From Lysinibacter cavernae (GTDB taxonomy: Bacteria; Actinomycetota; Actinomycetes; Actinomycetales; Microbacteriaceae), in assembly GCF_011758565.1 (NCBI RefSeq), contig NZ_JAAMOX010000001.1, forward strand, positions 1,651,838 to 1,715,837: a DNA stretch of 64,000 nucleotides, in the 5' to 3' direction. The notes beneath the pieces were generated by a model. It saw only the letters and a list, made by a program, of their open reading frames with translations, did not search any database and was not told the DNA's origin. This document shows positions 9,286 through 18,270 of the stretch, one piece after another (position 1 is the first letter of the stretch; each line of letters starts with the position of its first letter). The position numbers and the translations under genes were made by a program.

Positions 9286-10260
9286 TTACTGGGCGGCTGC
9301 TGCCGGGGTAACGCCCTCGATGTCGATCACAAAGACCATCGTGTCGTCTGGCAGGATGCCCGCGCCTGCGTTTCCGCCATCGGGGTTTGTGTCGCTCGCG
9401 ACGTAACCGTATTTAGGCGGAATGACGACGACCACGCGGGAGCCAACCTTCTGGCCGACAAGCGCCTTGCCAAATCCTTCAACAACGCCCGTGGTCGCGA
9501 ACTCGGCGGGCGAGCCTCGCTTCCAGCTGTCGTCGAAGATGAATCCGTCGCGCCAGATCGAGCCCTGGTAGTTAACCTTGACGGTGTCGCCTTCGCCGAC
9601 CACATCGCCGTCGCCCTTTTCAATCGTGCGAATTTCGAGCTCGTCAGAGGGATCGCCCTTTGGCAAAGTCACGATCGGAACGCCGTCTTTGTTTTCCTTG
9701 ACGGTTGGGAAATTGTCTTTGATATCGGCCTTCTTGAGCGACTGGCCGGCATCCATCAGGTCGACAACCAAGAACAGCGCGTCATCATCGTTCAGACCCT
9801 GCTGAGCCGCACCGCCCTCTCCGAAGTACTGCTTCGCGGGGAAGGCCACGGTCACCCGGCTGCCAACGGGGGCGCAAGTTGCCGCGTCGAGGAGCGCCTC
9901 GAAGTTTGAGTCTTTGGCAAGCGTAAGCGAAATTGGGGTTGGCTCTCCGCCAGATTCGCCCTCTGGCGAAAACATCGTGACATTTGCACTCACGTGATTG
10001 CCGTCAACGAGCATCTTGCCGTCGCCAAGCGTGTTGATTGTCCGCTGCGATTCGGTGATCTTGCTGGCCTTGTCGACCTTGAGCGTGACGGTCTTGCCAA
10101 AGTCGCCCGTGACCTTTGCGGCATCACTAATCTTGCCGGCAGGAGTCGGCTCGCATTTTGCCTCTTTGGCGAGCGAGTCAATATTCGTTGACGAACATCC
10201 GGCAAGGGACACGGTCAGGGCAACAGCGCCGATGAGCGCAGGGAGAGCTCGAAGCTTCAC
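9286..10260 (-). CDS. FKBP-type peptidyl-prolyl isomerase lipoprotein
   Basis: A 324-residue secreted foldase. The signal peptide ends in the lipobox SLAGC (Cys ~22), so the mature protein is probably tethered to the outer face of the membrane. The C-terminal ~110 residues form a clear FKBP domain ([45 protein letters not shown]). The middle section (residues ~55-180, ending FLVVDLMD) resembles a degenerate second FKBP domain. Family members speed cis-trans isomerisation of prolyl bonds in exported proteins. It stands alone between prpC and dxr on the same strand. Confidence 0.93.
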   Translation of the reverse strand: MKLRALPALIGAVALTVSLAGCSSTNIDSLAKEAKCEPTPAGKISDAAKVTGDFGKTVTLKVDKASKITESQRTINTLGDGKMLVDGNHVSANVTMFSPEGESGGEPTPISLTLAKDSNFEALLDAATCAPVGSRVTVAFPAKQYFGEGGAAQQGLNDDDALFLVVDLMDAGQSLKKADIKDNFPTVKENKDGVPIVTLPKGDPSDELEIRTIEKGDGDVVGEGDTVKVNYQGSIWRDGFIFDDSWKRGSPAEFATTGVVEGFGKALVGQKVGSRVVVVIPPKYGYVASDTNPDGGNAGAGILPDDTMVFVIDIEGVTPAAAAQ

Positions 10261-10376
10261 AATTCTCGATTCAAATGAGTTGGCAGGTTGGGTGCCCTTC
10301 CATCATGGCGCACCGCACTGGCAGCAACCTGAACAGAGATTATGAAATTGCAATCAATCCGCTGGCGGTGGAGACG

Positions 10377-11492
10377 CTACGACAGGTGCCGCTCGTCCAC
10401 CCCGTTATAGGCAGAAAGCGGGCGGATAAGCGAGTTGCTCGCCTGCTGCTCCATAATGTGCGCTGTCCAACCGGTAATCCGGCTCGCCACGAACAGCGGC
10501 GTGAAGATATTCGTGTCGAACCCCAGCAGGTGATAGGCCGGACCCGACGGGTAATCCAGGTTCGGCAGGATGCCTTTCCGCTCGGTCATCGCCGACTCAA
10601 GCGCGTCGTAGAGTTCGCCAAGATCGGTTCGTCCTGACTCGGCGATGAGCACGTCGAGAGCGGCCTTCATCGTCGGCACGCGAGAATCACCATGCTTATA
10701 CACGCGGTGGCCAAAACCCATAATCTTTCGTTTTGACGCGAGGGCGTCGTCAAGCCACTGCTCCGCCTTATCCGCCGTACCGATTTCGTCGAAGGTGTGC
10801 ATGACCGCTTCGTTGGCTCCGCCATGCAGCGCGCCCTTGAGCGCGCCAATCGCGCCCGTCACCGCCGAGTAGAGGTCGGCTGTTGTCGAGGTAATGACGC
10901 GAGCGGTAAACGTTGAGGCGTTGAAGGAGTGCTCGGCGTAGAGCACCATCGATACCTTGAACACCTCGATGGCCGCCGCAGACGGCAGCTCGCCAAAGGT
11001 CATCCAGAGGAAATTCTCGGAATAGTCAAGGTCGTCGCGCGGCGGCACAAGGTCTTGCCCCCTTCGCCGGCGCTGATCGTACGCGATCATGGCCGGCAGC
11101 TGGGCAAAGAGCGAAGCCGCCTTGGCGAGGTTGGCTTCCCATGAGGCGTCGTCTGCCGCGGCATCGCGCGCACCAACCGTGCTCACCGCGGTGCGTACAA
11201 CATCCATCGGATGCGCGGTGAGCGGCAACAGGTCGATAGCTTGCTTGACGACGGGGTCGAGGGCCCGCTGGGAACGCTCGGTCCGCGTGAAGGTGAGCAG
11301 TTCGGATGCGGTTGGCAACTCACCGTTCCAAAGCAGCCAAGCAACCTCCTCAAAGGAGCATTTTGCGGCAAGCTCCTGCACGGGATACCCGCGATAGAGC
11401 AGGGAGTTGCTCTCCGGGTTGACCTTCGAGATCGCGGTGTAGTCAACAACTACCCCCGCGAGGCCTTTGTGGATCTGTACTTCATCGTTCAT
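10377..11492 (-). CDS. prpC: 2-methylcitrate synthase
   Basis: A citrate synthase family enzyme of 371 residues. The catalytic triad regions are visible: AEHSFNAS, GFGHRVYKHGD and NLDYPSGPAY. The short N-terminus beginning HKGLAGVVVDYTAISKV, and its position with prpB and prpD, mark it as the methylcitrate synthase that condenses propionyl-CoA with oxaloacetate, not the housekeeping citrate synthase. It is the last gene of the prp group, 104 bp after prpB, and repeat A2 lies in that gap. Transcription may read through from prpB or start separately. Confidence 0.93.
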   Translation of the reverse strand: MNDEVQIHKGLAGVVVDYTAISKVNPESNSLLYRGYPVQELAAKCSFEEVAWLLWNGELPTASELLTFTRTERSQRALDPVVKQAIDLLPLTAHPMDVVRTAVSTVGARDAAADDASWEANLAKAASLFAQLPAMIAYDQRRRRGQDLVPPRDDLDYSENFLWMTFGELPSAAAIEVFKVSMVLYAEHSFNASTFTARVITSTTADLYSAVTGAIGALKGALHGGANEAVMHTFDEIGTADKAEQWLDDALASKRKIMGFGHRVYKHGDSRVPTMKAALDVLIAESGRTDLGELYDALESAMTERKGILPNLDYPSGPAYHLLGFDTNIFTPLFVASRITGWTAHIMEQQASNSLIRPLSAYNGVDERHLS

Positions 11493-11537
11493 GATCGCTC
11501 CTTTGCGTGTGCCAGCCGCCTCGCGGGTGCATTATGG

Positions 11538-11590
11538 CTCGTGGGGTGCAAAATTATGCACCCCACGAGGAGAAACGCACCCCACGAGCG
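11538..11590. repeat. Interspersed repeat, family A, copy 2 (three units)
   Basis: The unit CTCGTGGGGTGCA appears once forward (11538-11550) and twice inverted (11557-11569 and 11576-11590), matching the element at 9205-9278 but lacking one forward unit. It sits between prpB and prpC on the same strand and could attenuate or process the prp transcript. Confidence 0.85.
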
Positions 11591-11596
11591 ACGGGG

Positions 11597-12496
11597 TTAC
11601 TTCGTTACTTGAAAGTTGAAGATGTTGTCGTCGAAGGCGTTATACGAACTGTAGTCGAGCAGCTCGTAGAGGTCAGCACGGTGTTGCATCTCGCCGAGCA
11701 TCGGAGTCAGACTGCCGTGCTCGGTGATCGTGTCGAGCCCGCGCTCGGCCGCCCCCATCGCCAGGCGCAACAGCGACACCGGATAGATGACGATGTTCAC
11801 TCCAACGTCGGTGAGTTGCTGCGTCGTAAACAGCTCGCTCTTGCCAAACTCGGTCATGTTGGCGAGCACCGGCACGTCAATCGCGGCACGCACCGCCTCA
11901 AACTCGCTCAGGTCGCGCATGGCCTCGGGGAAGATCGCGTCGGCCCCCGCATCCACGAGCGCCTTCGCCCGGTCGATGGATGCCTGCAGCCCGTCAATCG
12001 CCCGAATATCGGTGCGCGCCATGATGAGGAGATTCGGGTCTCTTCGACCATCAACTGCCGCGCGGATGCGCTTGACCACCGTATCCTCGTCAACCACCTG
12101 TTTACCGTCAAGGTGCCCGCAGCGCTTGGGGTTAACCTGGTCTTCGATGTGCAGGCCGGCGACCCCGGCATCCTCGAGCGTCTGCACGGTACGAGCCACG
12201 TTCATTGGCTCGCCGAACCCGGTGTCGGCGTCAACAAGCGCTGGCAGGTTGGTCATGCGCGCGATCTGCTGGCTGCGGCCTGCGACCTCGGTGAGGGTCG
12301 TGAGGCCGATGTCGGGCAGCCCAAGATCGGCAGAAAGAACCGCGCCGGAGATATACACCCCGTCAAAGCCCTTTCGCTCGATGAGCCTGGCGCTCAGCGG
12401 GTTGAAGGCCCCGGGAATCCGCAAGAGTTTGCCCGTCGCGAGCTCGGCCCGAAAATTCGCCCGCTTTTCGGCGGCGGTCAGTGAGGCGTACAGCAT
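11597..12496 (-). CDS. prpB: Methylisocitrate lyase
   Basis: A 299-residue isocitrate lyase/PEP mutase family enzyme that splits 2-methylisocitrate into pyruvate and succinate, the last step of the 2-methylcitrate cycle. The catalytic loop NPKRCGHLDGK carries the active Cys (~126). Metal and substrate residues are in PALVDADTGFGEP and GLHIEDQ. Its start codon shares one base with the prpD stop (TAATG), a strong sign of translational coupling. Confidence 0.95.
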   Translation of the reverse strand: MLYASLTAAEKRANFRAELATGKLLRIPGAFNPLSARLIERKGFDGVYISGAVLSADLGLPDIGLTTLTEVAGRSQQIARMTNLPALVDADTGFGEPMNVARTVQTLEDAGVAGLHIEDQVNPKRCGHLDGKQVVDEDTVVKRIRAAVDGRRDPNLLIMARTDIRAIDGLQASIDRAKALVDAGADAIFPEAMRDLSEFEAVRAAIDVPVLANMTEFGKSELFTTQQLTDVGVNIVIYPVSLLRLAMGAAERGLDTITEHGSLTPMLGEMQHRADLYELLDYSSYNAFDDNIFNFQVTK

Positions 12497-14034
12497 TAGA
12501 AGAGTCCCTTCGGGGTGTTGACCGAGGCGAGCAGCCCGGGCTTACCAACGATTGTGAGGCCAGCAAGTTCGGCACCGGTCAGCTCTGGCAGGCGCTGAGC
12601 GACGTCGAGGAAACGCTCGATCTCTGACTGCTCAAGCACGTTCTCGGCAAGCGTGCGGAACTTGGCCACGTACTGCTCGCGGGCGAAGGGCCGTGCCCCG
12701 AGGGGATGCGCATCGGCAACGGCAATCTCATCGCGGATGACGGTTCCGTCGGCCAGCACTATTTCAACCGAGCCGCCAAAGGCCTTCTCGGCAGGGTCGA
12801 GGGAATGGTAGCGGCGCGTCCATTCGGCATCCTCTTCCGTCACAATCTTGTTCCACAGGCTGACCGTGTCGGGGCGGCCGGCGCGCTCCGGGGCGTATGA
12901 TGCCTCGTGATGCCAGCTGCCGTCTTGCAGCGCGACCGCAAAGATGTACGGAATCGAGTGGTCGAGGGTCTCGCGGGACGCAGTGGGGTCGTACTTCTGC
13001 GGGTCGTTGGCGCCGGAGCCGATCACGTAGTGCGTGTGGTGGCTCGTGCGGATGATCACGCGCTCCACTGCCGACCAGTCGCCAAGCTCTGGATGCTCGT
13101 TGTGCAGCTTGCGCGCGAGGTCGATCCAGGCCTGTGCCTGGTACTCGGCCGAATGCTCCTTCGTGTACGTGTCGAGGATGGCGCGCTTGGCCTCGCCCTG
13201 TGTTGGCAGGGGAACCTCGTAGCGGGCGTCCGGGCCGCTGAGCATCCAAGCAATGACGCCATCCTCGCCCTCATAGATAGGGGTTGGGCTGGTCTCGCCG
13301 CGCATGGCTCGGTCAACCGCTTCAACAGCCATCTTGCCGGCGAAGGCTGGCGCGTGCGCCTTCCAGCTACTGATCTCGCCCTTGCGCGACTGGCGGGTCG
13401 CGGTGGTCGTGTGCAGGGCCTGGCCGACGGCCTGGTAGATGGTGGGGGCATCCAGGCCAAGCAGGGTTCCGATGCCGGCCGCGGCGCTCGGCCCAAGGTG
13501 GGCAACGTGGTCGATCTTGTGCTCGTGTAGGCAGATCGCTTTCACCAGATCAACCTGGATCTCGTAGCCCGTCGCAATGCCGCGAACGAGATCGCGGCCG
13601 GTGAGATTGCGTCCTGCGGCGAGGTGCTGGGCAACCGCGGTAATGGGCGGAATGTTGTCGCCGGGGTGCGAATAGTCGGCAGAGAGGAACGTGTCGTGGT
13701 AATCAAGCTCGCGCACGGCGACCCCATTGGCCCAGGCCGCCCACTCCGGCGAAACCCGAACTTCGGCATCCTCGCCAAAGACCGTTGAGCCGCTGCCGCC
13801 GGTGCTCGCCGGGTGGCTGAGCGACTGCGCGCGTGCCGAGGTGACGGGCTTGCGGGTGAGGGATGCCGCTGCAACGGCTGCGTTGTCGATCACCCTGTTG
13901 ATGACCATGTCGGTGACGTCTGCGGTGACCTCTACTGGGTCGGTTGCAACCTGCGCGATCTTCCACGCCAGCTGTTCTTCGCGGGGCAGGTTCTCATCGC
14001 TGCGGTGAACGCGTACGGGGTGAAGCTGAACCAT
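12496..14034 (-). CDS. prpD: 2-methylcitrate dehydratase
   Basis: A 512-residue MmgE/PrpD family enzyme that dehydrates 2-methylcitrate toward methyl-aconitate. Recognisable segments are [58 protein letters not shown] and [18 protein letters not shown]. The ATG at 14034 was chosen for the AAAGGA seven to eight bases upstream and because ten extra upstream residues look unrelated. It is the first enzyme gene of the gntR-prpD-prpB-prpC group; a family B palindrome lies just upstream. Confidence 0.95.
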   Translation of the reverse strand: MVQLHPVRVHRSDENLPREEQLAWKIAQVATDPVEVTADVTDMVINRVIDNAAVAAASLTRKPVTSARAQSLSHPASTGGSGSTVFGEDAEVRVSPEWAAWANGVAVRELDYHDTFLSADYSHPGDNIPPITAVAQHLAAGRNLTGRDLVRGIATGYEIQVDLVKAICLHEHKIDHVAHLGPSAAAGIGTLLGLDAPTIYQAVGQALHTTTATRQSRKGEISSWKAHAPAFAGKMAVEAVDRAMRGETSPTPIYEGEDGVIAWMLSGPDARYEVPLPTQGEAKRAILDTYTKEHSAEYQAQAWIDLARKLHNEHPELGDWSAVERVIIRTSHHTHYVIGSGANDPQKYDPTASRETLDHSIPYIFAVALQDGSWHHEASYAPERAGRPDTVSLWNKIVTEEDAEWTRRYHSLDPAEKAFGGSVEIVLADGTVIRDEIAVADAHPLGARPFAREQYVAKFRTLAENVLEQSEIERFLDVAQRLPELTGAELAGLTIVGKPGLLASVNTPKGLF

Positions 14035-14056
14035 CAGGGGTTCCTTTCGTGGTCTG

Positions 14057-14128
14057 ACCTGCATCTATTTGTGAGTTTCTGCTGATTTTTACTCGTTTCG
14101 GCGCAGAAAGTCGCAAATAGATGCAGGT
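14057..14128. repeat. Interspersed palindrome, family B, copy 2
   Basis: Arms ACCTGCATCTATTTGTGA (14057-14074) and TCGCAAATAGATGCAGGT (14111-14128) pair with one G-T type mismatch. It matches the element at 8031-8102 in arms, and the centre is partly alike (agtttctgct, gcagaaag). It fills the gap between the GntR gene stop and the prpD leader, so any prpD transcript started at the GntR promoter must cross it. Confidence 0.85.
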
Positions 14129-14781
14129 TATTGGGTGTTGAGTTTGGGGCCCACAAGGGCGAGGGTGTTGCGGAGGCTATTTCGCAGGTGCAGGTGGGTG
14201 GCGCTCGCCGCGAGTTCGGGGTCGCCCTCGTAGACCGCTTCCACGATCATCCGGTGCTCAAATGCGGCGTCGAGCAGGCGCTGAGTATTATCGGCCGCGA
14301 GGCGGCGCAAACGGACGAGGTGCGTGCGGACGTTGCCAATTGCCTGCACGAGGTAGGGGTTTGCAGCCGCGGTGTCGAGCGCCTCGTCGAGCCGGCGCAC
14401 GAGATCAAAATAGGCATGCCTCGATTCGTCGTCGGTGCGCAACAGCTCTGGCACCGTGAGAAACTCGTCGCGCAGGTTCGCAAAGACGGCTGGGTCTCTG
14501 CGAATGGCCGCCGCCCGCGCCGCCTGCTGCTCAAGCGCCTGGCGCAGTTCGAACAGTTCGGTAATGCCGTCAACCGATACCTCGGTAACAATGAGTCCTC
14601 TGCCCTCTTGGGGGGCTACAAGCCCATCGGCGACCAGCCGAGACAGAGCTTCGCGGAGCGGGGTTCTGGATACGCCAAGCTTTGAGGCCTGCTCAACCTC
14701 GGCAAGCACGGTGCCGGGAGCAAGCGACCACGTGACGATTTCGTCACGAAGCAGCGCATATGCCTTATCGCTCGCTCGCAT
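14128..14781 (-). CDS. GntR family regulator, FadR subfamily (FCD domain), probable regulator of the prp genes
   Basis: A 217-residue transcription factor. The N-terminal winged helix-turn-helix is visible at ~30-65 (ASKLGVSRTPLREALSRLVADGLV), followed by an all-helical FCD-type ligand domain (residues ~80-210). It is transcribed in the same direction immediately ahead of prpD, so it probably controls the 2-methylcitrate genes; the ligand is unknown (methylcitrate or propionyl-CoA are guesses). Two copies of the palindrome-centred sequence ATGTATACACAG lie 45 and 107 bp upstream of its start, consistent with autoregulation. Confidence 0.9.
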   Translation of the reverse strand: MRASDKAYALLRDEIVTWSLAPGTVLAEVEQASKLGVSRTPLREALSRLVADGLVAPQEGRGLIVTEVSVDGITELFELRQALEQQAARAAAIRRDPAVFANLRDEFLTVPELLRTDDESRHAYFDLVRRLDEALDTAAANPYLVQAIGNVRTHLVRLRRLAADNTQRLLDAAFEHRMIVEAVYEGDPELAASATHLHLRNSLRNTLALVGPKLNTQ

Positions 14782-14825
14782 TGGTCCTCCGTGAGGGCGG
14801 GGAGGAACGCTCCCAGCATCGGTTT

Positions 14826-14837
14826 ATGTATACACAG
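14826..14837. promoter_or_regulatory. Candidate GntR operator, proximal copy
   Basis: ATGTATACACAG contains the 8-bp palindrome TGTATACA, which fits the GT-n3-AC core known for FadR-type GntR sites. It is 45 bp upstream of the GntR start codon. Confidence 0.6.
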
Positions 14838-14887
14838 CCTGCCATATCAAGCAGTAAACGGCAATTAGTTCATCAAGAATGCATAAA

Positions 14888-14899
14888 ATGTATACACAG
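14888..14899. promoter_or_regulatory. Candidate GntR operator, distal copy
   Basis: An identical 12-base copy of ATGTATACACAG, 62 bp (about six helical turns) from the proximal copy, in the divergent space between the GntR gene and the ABC transporter genes. The spacing would let two dimers bind the same DNA face. Confidence 0.6.
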
Positions 14900-15078
14900 A
14901 CGATGCTTCAATGCCCTCTCAGCTCGGCCTCCACCGCGGTTTGGCAGTGATCCCGCGGTGCCCCTCGGCATCCGCGCATCCTCAGCCAAACGCCCAGCCG
15001 CTCCGGCCGCTGATAAACTCGGCCGGACACCAACTACAAGCCTGCGGCCAGCCAACAGCCGCGCGAAAGAGCCATTCC

Positions 15079-16080
15079 ATGACCGGATTCGCCGTGAGCG
15101 CGACCAACCTTGGCATCACCTACGGGCGCAGCCACTCCGCAACCATCGGCCTAGCCGAGGCAACCGTGCGGTTCGAGGCCAACGGCATCCACGGGCTCAT
15201 CGGGGCAGCAAACACGGGAAAAAGCTCGCTGCTGTCTCTCATTGCCGGCCACCGCCTTCCCACAACCGGCGGCGTCACGGTGGATGGCGAAGCGCCCTTC
15301 GAAAACGCCAGGCTCACCCCACGCACCTACCTCGTACGAAAGCAGGGTGACCTGCTGCTCGATCAGCGACTGAGCACCAACGTTCGGCTCCACACGAGCC
15401 TTCGACAAGGCTTCGACCAGCACTACGCGTACCAGCTGCTCAACGATTTTGAGATCGACCCCTCGCAGAAAATGATGCGGATCCCCCTCGCAAAACGACG
15501 ACTCGCGGCCGCCCTGCTCGGGCTGGCAAGCCGCGCGCCGCTCACCATGTTTGACGACGTGGTCGAAACGATGACCACGCCGGTTCGCAAACAGTTCTAC
15601 GACGAGCTGCTGCGCGACACGGTTGGCACCCCCCGCACATTCATCCTCGCGGGCAGCTCAATTGACGAGTCGGAGCGGATGCTCACGAGCGTCACCCTCC
15701 TCCGCAATAATCGGGTGTTGCTGAGCGAGGAAACGGCGCGCATCCGAACCATCGGAACGTCGATTCGCGGGCCGAGGCTGGCCGTCGCCGAAATCGAAAA
15801 CCGTTTTGCGCAGTCGCGCGTGCTCTCCAAGACCATCGTTGGCGAATCGGCAGAGGTGCACATTCTTGGCGAGATCGATCTCGAGACGGGGATGCGCGCA
15901 AGCCAGCTCAACCTCGAACGTCAACCACTCCCCCTTGAAGAACTCGTCACCTACCTCGCCGACCGCAGGGTTCAGCTGCCGCCATCCGGCCCTGGCACGC
16001 CAGCACGCGGCGCAGACCCAACAACCACAGAGCCAACGCGCGGAGCAGACGCTGCTGCAGCCAAGGAGACAAACGAATGA
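15079..16080 (+). CDS. ABC-type ATPase with degenerate signature and Walker B motifs
   Basis: A 333-residue protein with the fold of an ABC ATP-binding subunit. Walker A is intact (GAANTGKSS, residues ~40-48). The position of the LSGGQ signature reads LAKRRLAAALL, and Walker B ends in FDD rather than DE (LTMFDDVVE), so normal hydrolysis is doubtful. A C-terminal extension (residues ~210-333) ends in a low-complexity Ala/Thr/Arg tail. The ATG at 15079 places the ABC domain at the N-terminus. It overlaps the following membrane gene by four bases (ATGA), so the two very likely form one transporter or export-like complex. Substrate unknown. Confidence 0.8.
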   Translation: MTGFAVSATNLGITYGRSHSATIGLAEATVRFEANGIHGLIGAANTGKSSLLSLIAGHRLPTTGGVTVDGEAPFENARLTPRTYLVRKQGDLLLDQRLSTNVRLHTSLRQGFDQHYAYQLLNDFEIDPSQKMMRIPLAKRRLAAALLGLASRAPLTMFDDVVETMTTPVRKQFYDELLRDTVGTPRTFILAGSSIDESERMLTSVTLLRNNRVLLSEETARIRTIGTSIRGPRLAVAEIENRFAQSRVLSKTIVGESAEVHILGEIDLETGMRASQLNLERQPLPLEELVTYLADRRVQLPPSGPGTPARGADPTTTEPTRGADAAAAKETNE

Positions 16081-16817
16081 GCGCAACAGCTCGCCCACTC
16101 GTGAGCCCAACTCGAGTTTCCCTTGCCAGGATGCTCGCGTCGGGCATCCGGCTCGTCGTTGGATTCTGGATGCTGTGCGCCCTCATCGGCGCGGTCGTAC
16201 TTCGTTCGGTCATCGGCACGGGCGACTCCGAACTCGCTCATGAGTCTGTGCTGTATCTCGCCCGCAACGCGGCGGCCTGGTTCCCGCTCATCGTCTCGGC
16301 CGTACTCGTCTTTTCGCTCACAACATCACTCGTCATCGCGGGAGCAACCAGGCGGGTCGTTGCCCGCTCTAGCGTGCTCGCAATGCTTATCCTTGCGGTG
16401 GCGAACACAGCCGTGTTTGTGCTGCTCCTCGCGGCCGAGCAGGTGACGTATGCCGTCACGGGCGCAGGACGGTTTGTGCTCACTCCCGTTGTTGGGCTGG
16501 CAGAGCCCGGCGACCTGCTCCTCGTCGCGGCACGCGCGTTTATCCTGTTTGCCGCCGGAGGGATGAGCGGGCTCTTGCTTTCAGCGTGCAGCTACCGCTG
16601 GCGGCGCAATTGGAAGGCCGCAGTCGGGATCATTCTGTCATTCGCGCCAGTTATTGTGGCGCTGTTGTGGGACCCGACGGCATCCGCCAGCTCAGGCTCT
16701 GGCCTGTGGGCCGGCATCGGCGCTGGCGCGGTCGTGGTCTTGATCGCTGCGGCGGGTATCGCCTTCGACTCGATTCTGCGCGGGACCCCGCTTCGCAAGC
16801 CCCGATTCTCGAAATAG
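16077..16817 (+). CDS. Six-helix membrane protein, probable permease partner of the upstream ABC ATPase
   Basis: A 246-residue integral membrane protein with about six hydrophobic segments (~20-40, 70-92, 100-122, 145-170, 182-198, 206-228). No named family was recognised beyond ABC-2-like permeases. Its start overlaps the stop of the upstream ATPase gene (ATGA), which argues strongly for co-translation and a shared complex. It ends 29 bp before the start of hairpin D's inner arm. Confidence 0.75.
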   Translation: MSATARPLVSPTRVSLARMLASGIRLVVGFWMLCALIGAVVLRSVIGTGDSELAHESVLYLARNAAAWFPLIVSAVLVFSLTTSLVIAGATRRVVARSSVLAMLILAVANTAVFVLLLAAEQVTYAVTGAGRFVLTPVVGLAEPGDLLLVAARAFILFAAGGMSGLLLSACSYRWRRNWKAAVGIILSFAPVIVALLWDPTASASSGSGLWAGIGAGAVVVLIAAAGIAFDSILRGTPLRKPRFSK

Positions 16818-16820
16818 CCT

Positions 16821-16938
16821 GCTAGCCCCGCCCCACCCACATCCAACGTCGAGTGCCCCCAAATCGCGCCAAAACTGCGAGGGAACAACGATTTGCGGGC
16901 ACTCGACGCGCCGAACAGGGGTGGGGTGCCCCGCTAGC
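16821..16938. repeat. Nested intergenic palindrome, family D
   Basis: The inner arms CGTCGAGTGCCCCCAAATCG (16847-16866) and 16889-16908 pair over 20 positions with one mismatch. Outside them, 16821-16838 (GCTAGCCCCGCCCCACCC) pairs imperfectly with 16919-16938, giving a nested structure of ~118 bases. It lies between convergent genes and the outer arm reaches the stop of the downstream minus-strand gene. It could end transcription from both sides. Confidence 0.75.
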
Positions 16939-17530
16939 TCGGGCGAGTCCACTTCTTGAGGCTCAGCTGCATCGTGATAATGCCAAGCCAGCGCTCAAAC
17001 TTGTAGCCGACCTTACCCATGCGGCCGGTTTCCTCGAATCCGAGGGTCGAGTGGATGCGCAGCGAAGACTCGGCGCCACGGTCGGCGATCACGGCGATCA
17101 TCTGCTTGAGCCCAGCATCCCTCGACCGCTCGATGAGCTCAACCATGAGCACACGACCGAGGCCTTTGCCTGTCGCTGCGGGAGCGAGGTACACGGAGTT
17201 CTCGACCGTAAACCGGTACGCAGACTTGTCTTTCCACGGCTGCACGAGCGCGTAGCCGTGCAGCTGCCCGTTTGGTGCCGTGGCCACGATGAACGGCATG
17301 CCGAGCTTCTGGAGATGCGCAAACTTGGATTTCCACGCGGCGAGCGACATCGGCTCTTCATCAAACGTCACGGTGCTGTTGGTGACGTAGTAGTTGTAGA
17401 TCTCGCGCACATACGGAAGGTCGGCTTCGACCGCGTCGCGGAGCTCAAACGAGAACTCGCCTTCTGGTTCGGGCGTTTGCCTCAGGTGGCGCGGCAGCAC
17501 GCGGCGCTTCTGGTATTCCTCTTCGAGCAT
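16934..17530 (-). CDS. GNAT acetyltransferase, phosphinothricin/L-amino-acid acetyltransferase type
   Basis: A 198-residue N-acetyltransferase. The segment IREIYNYY-like (VREIYNYYVTNSTVTFDEEP) and the acetyl-CoA loop with GKGLGRVLM resemble the Pat/Bar/MnaT group, which acetylates phosphinothricin, methionine sulfone and similar amino-acid analogues. Substrate is uncertain. A ~30-residue N-terminal extension precedes the GNAT fold. It is the last of a tight minus-strand set with ung (17-bp gap) and the S51-like gene. Confidence 0.85.
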   Translation of the reverse strand: MLEEEYQKRRVLPRHLRQTPEPEGEFSFELRDAVEADLPYVREIYNYYVTNSTVTFDEEPMSLAAWKSKFAHLQKLGMPFIVATAPNGQLHGYALVQPWKDKSAYRFTVENSVYLAPAATGKGLGRVLMVELIERSRDAGLKQMIAVIADRGAESSLRIHSTLGFEETGRMGKVGYKFERWLGIITMQLSLKKWTRPS

Positions 17531-17547
17531 GGGAAGATTCTAAACCC

Positions 17548-18264
17548 CTAAAATAACGAACATGTTTCGTCGGTGAGCTGCCAGTCAAGCGGATCGGCTC
17601 CCTGAGCCTCAAGAGCGGTGTTTGCTCGGCTAAACGGCCGCGATCCGAAGAATCCTCGCGAGGCCGACAGCGGAGAGGGATGCGCGCTGAGGATGCTCGG
17701 AACGTCGCCAAGCAGCGGCGCAAGGTTGCCCGCATCCTTGCCCCACAGGATCGCGACGAGCGGCTCACCGCGCGAGGCGAGCGCACGAATGGCGTGCTCG
17801 GTAATGGCTTCCCACCCTTTTCCACGATGCGACGCGGCCTCACCAGCCCGCACGGTCAGGACCCTGTTCAGCAGCATGACGCCCGCGTCGCTCCACTCCG
17901 TGAGGTCGCCGTGGGAGGCTGGGGCTATCCCGAGGTCGCTCGCGAGTTCCTTGTAAATGTTGTTGAGGCTTCGCGGAAGCGGACGGACGTCTCGGTCGAC
18001 CGCAAACGACAGGCCGATCGGATGCCCAGGCGTTGGGTACGGGTCTTGTCCAACGATGAGCACTCGAACGCCAGCCAACGGCGACGCAAACGCCCTGAAG
18101 ATGTTGTCGCGCGCTGGAAGAACCTCGCGCCCGTCGGCGAGTTCGCCATCGAGAAACGTGCCAACCTCAGCAATCTGGGCGGCAACGGGGGCAAGGGCGA
18201 CACCCCAATCCGGGGCGATGCGGCCGGAGCGAACCAGCTCATCCAGTGTGAACCCGTGCGGCAC
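17548..18264 (-). CDS. ung: Uracil-DNA glycosylase
   Basis: Family 1 uracil-DNA glycosylase of 238 residues, which removes uracil from DNA at the start of base excision repair. The water-activating loop is [17 protein letters not shown] (Asp ~74) and the minor-groove loop is [11 protein letters not shown]. Pro replacing His in the GQDPYH loop is usual in actinobacterial enzymes, from memory. Only six bases separate it from the S51-like gene upstream, so they are probably co-transcribed. Confidence 0.96.
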   Translation of the reverse strand: MPHGFTLDELVRSGRIAPDWGVALAPVAAQIAEVGTFLDGELADGREVLPARDNIFRAFASPLAGVRVLIVGQDPYPTPGHPIGLSFAVDRDVRPLPRSLNNIYKELASDLGIAPASHGDLTEWSDAGVMLLNRVLTVRAGEAASHRGKGWEAITEHAIRALASRGEPLVAILWGKDAGNLAPLLGDVPSILSAHPSPLSASRGFFGSRPFSRANTALEAQGADPLDWQLTDETCSLF

Positions 18265-18270
18265 GGCGGG

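Noticed and set aside
8611-9909. 432-codon plus-strand frame spanning dxr and the FKBP gene
   Set aside because: It crosses two genes and a hairpin on the other strand and has no coherent domain.
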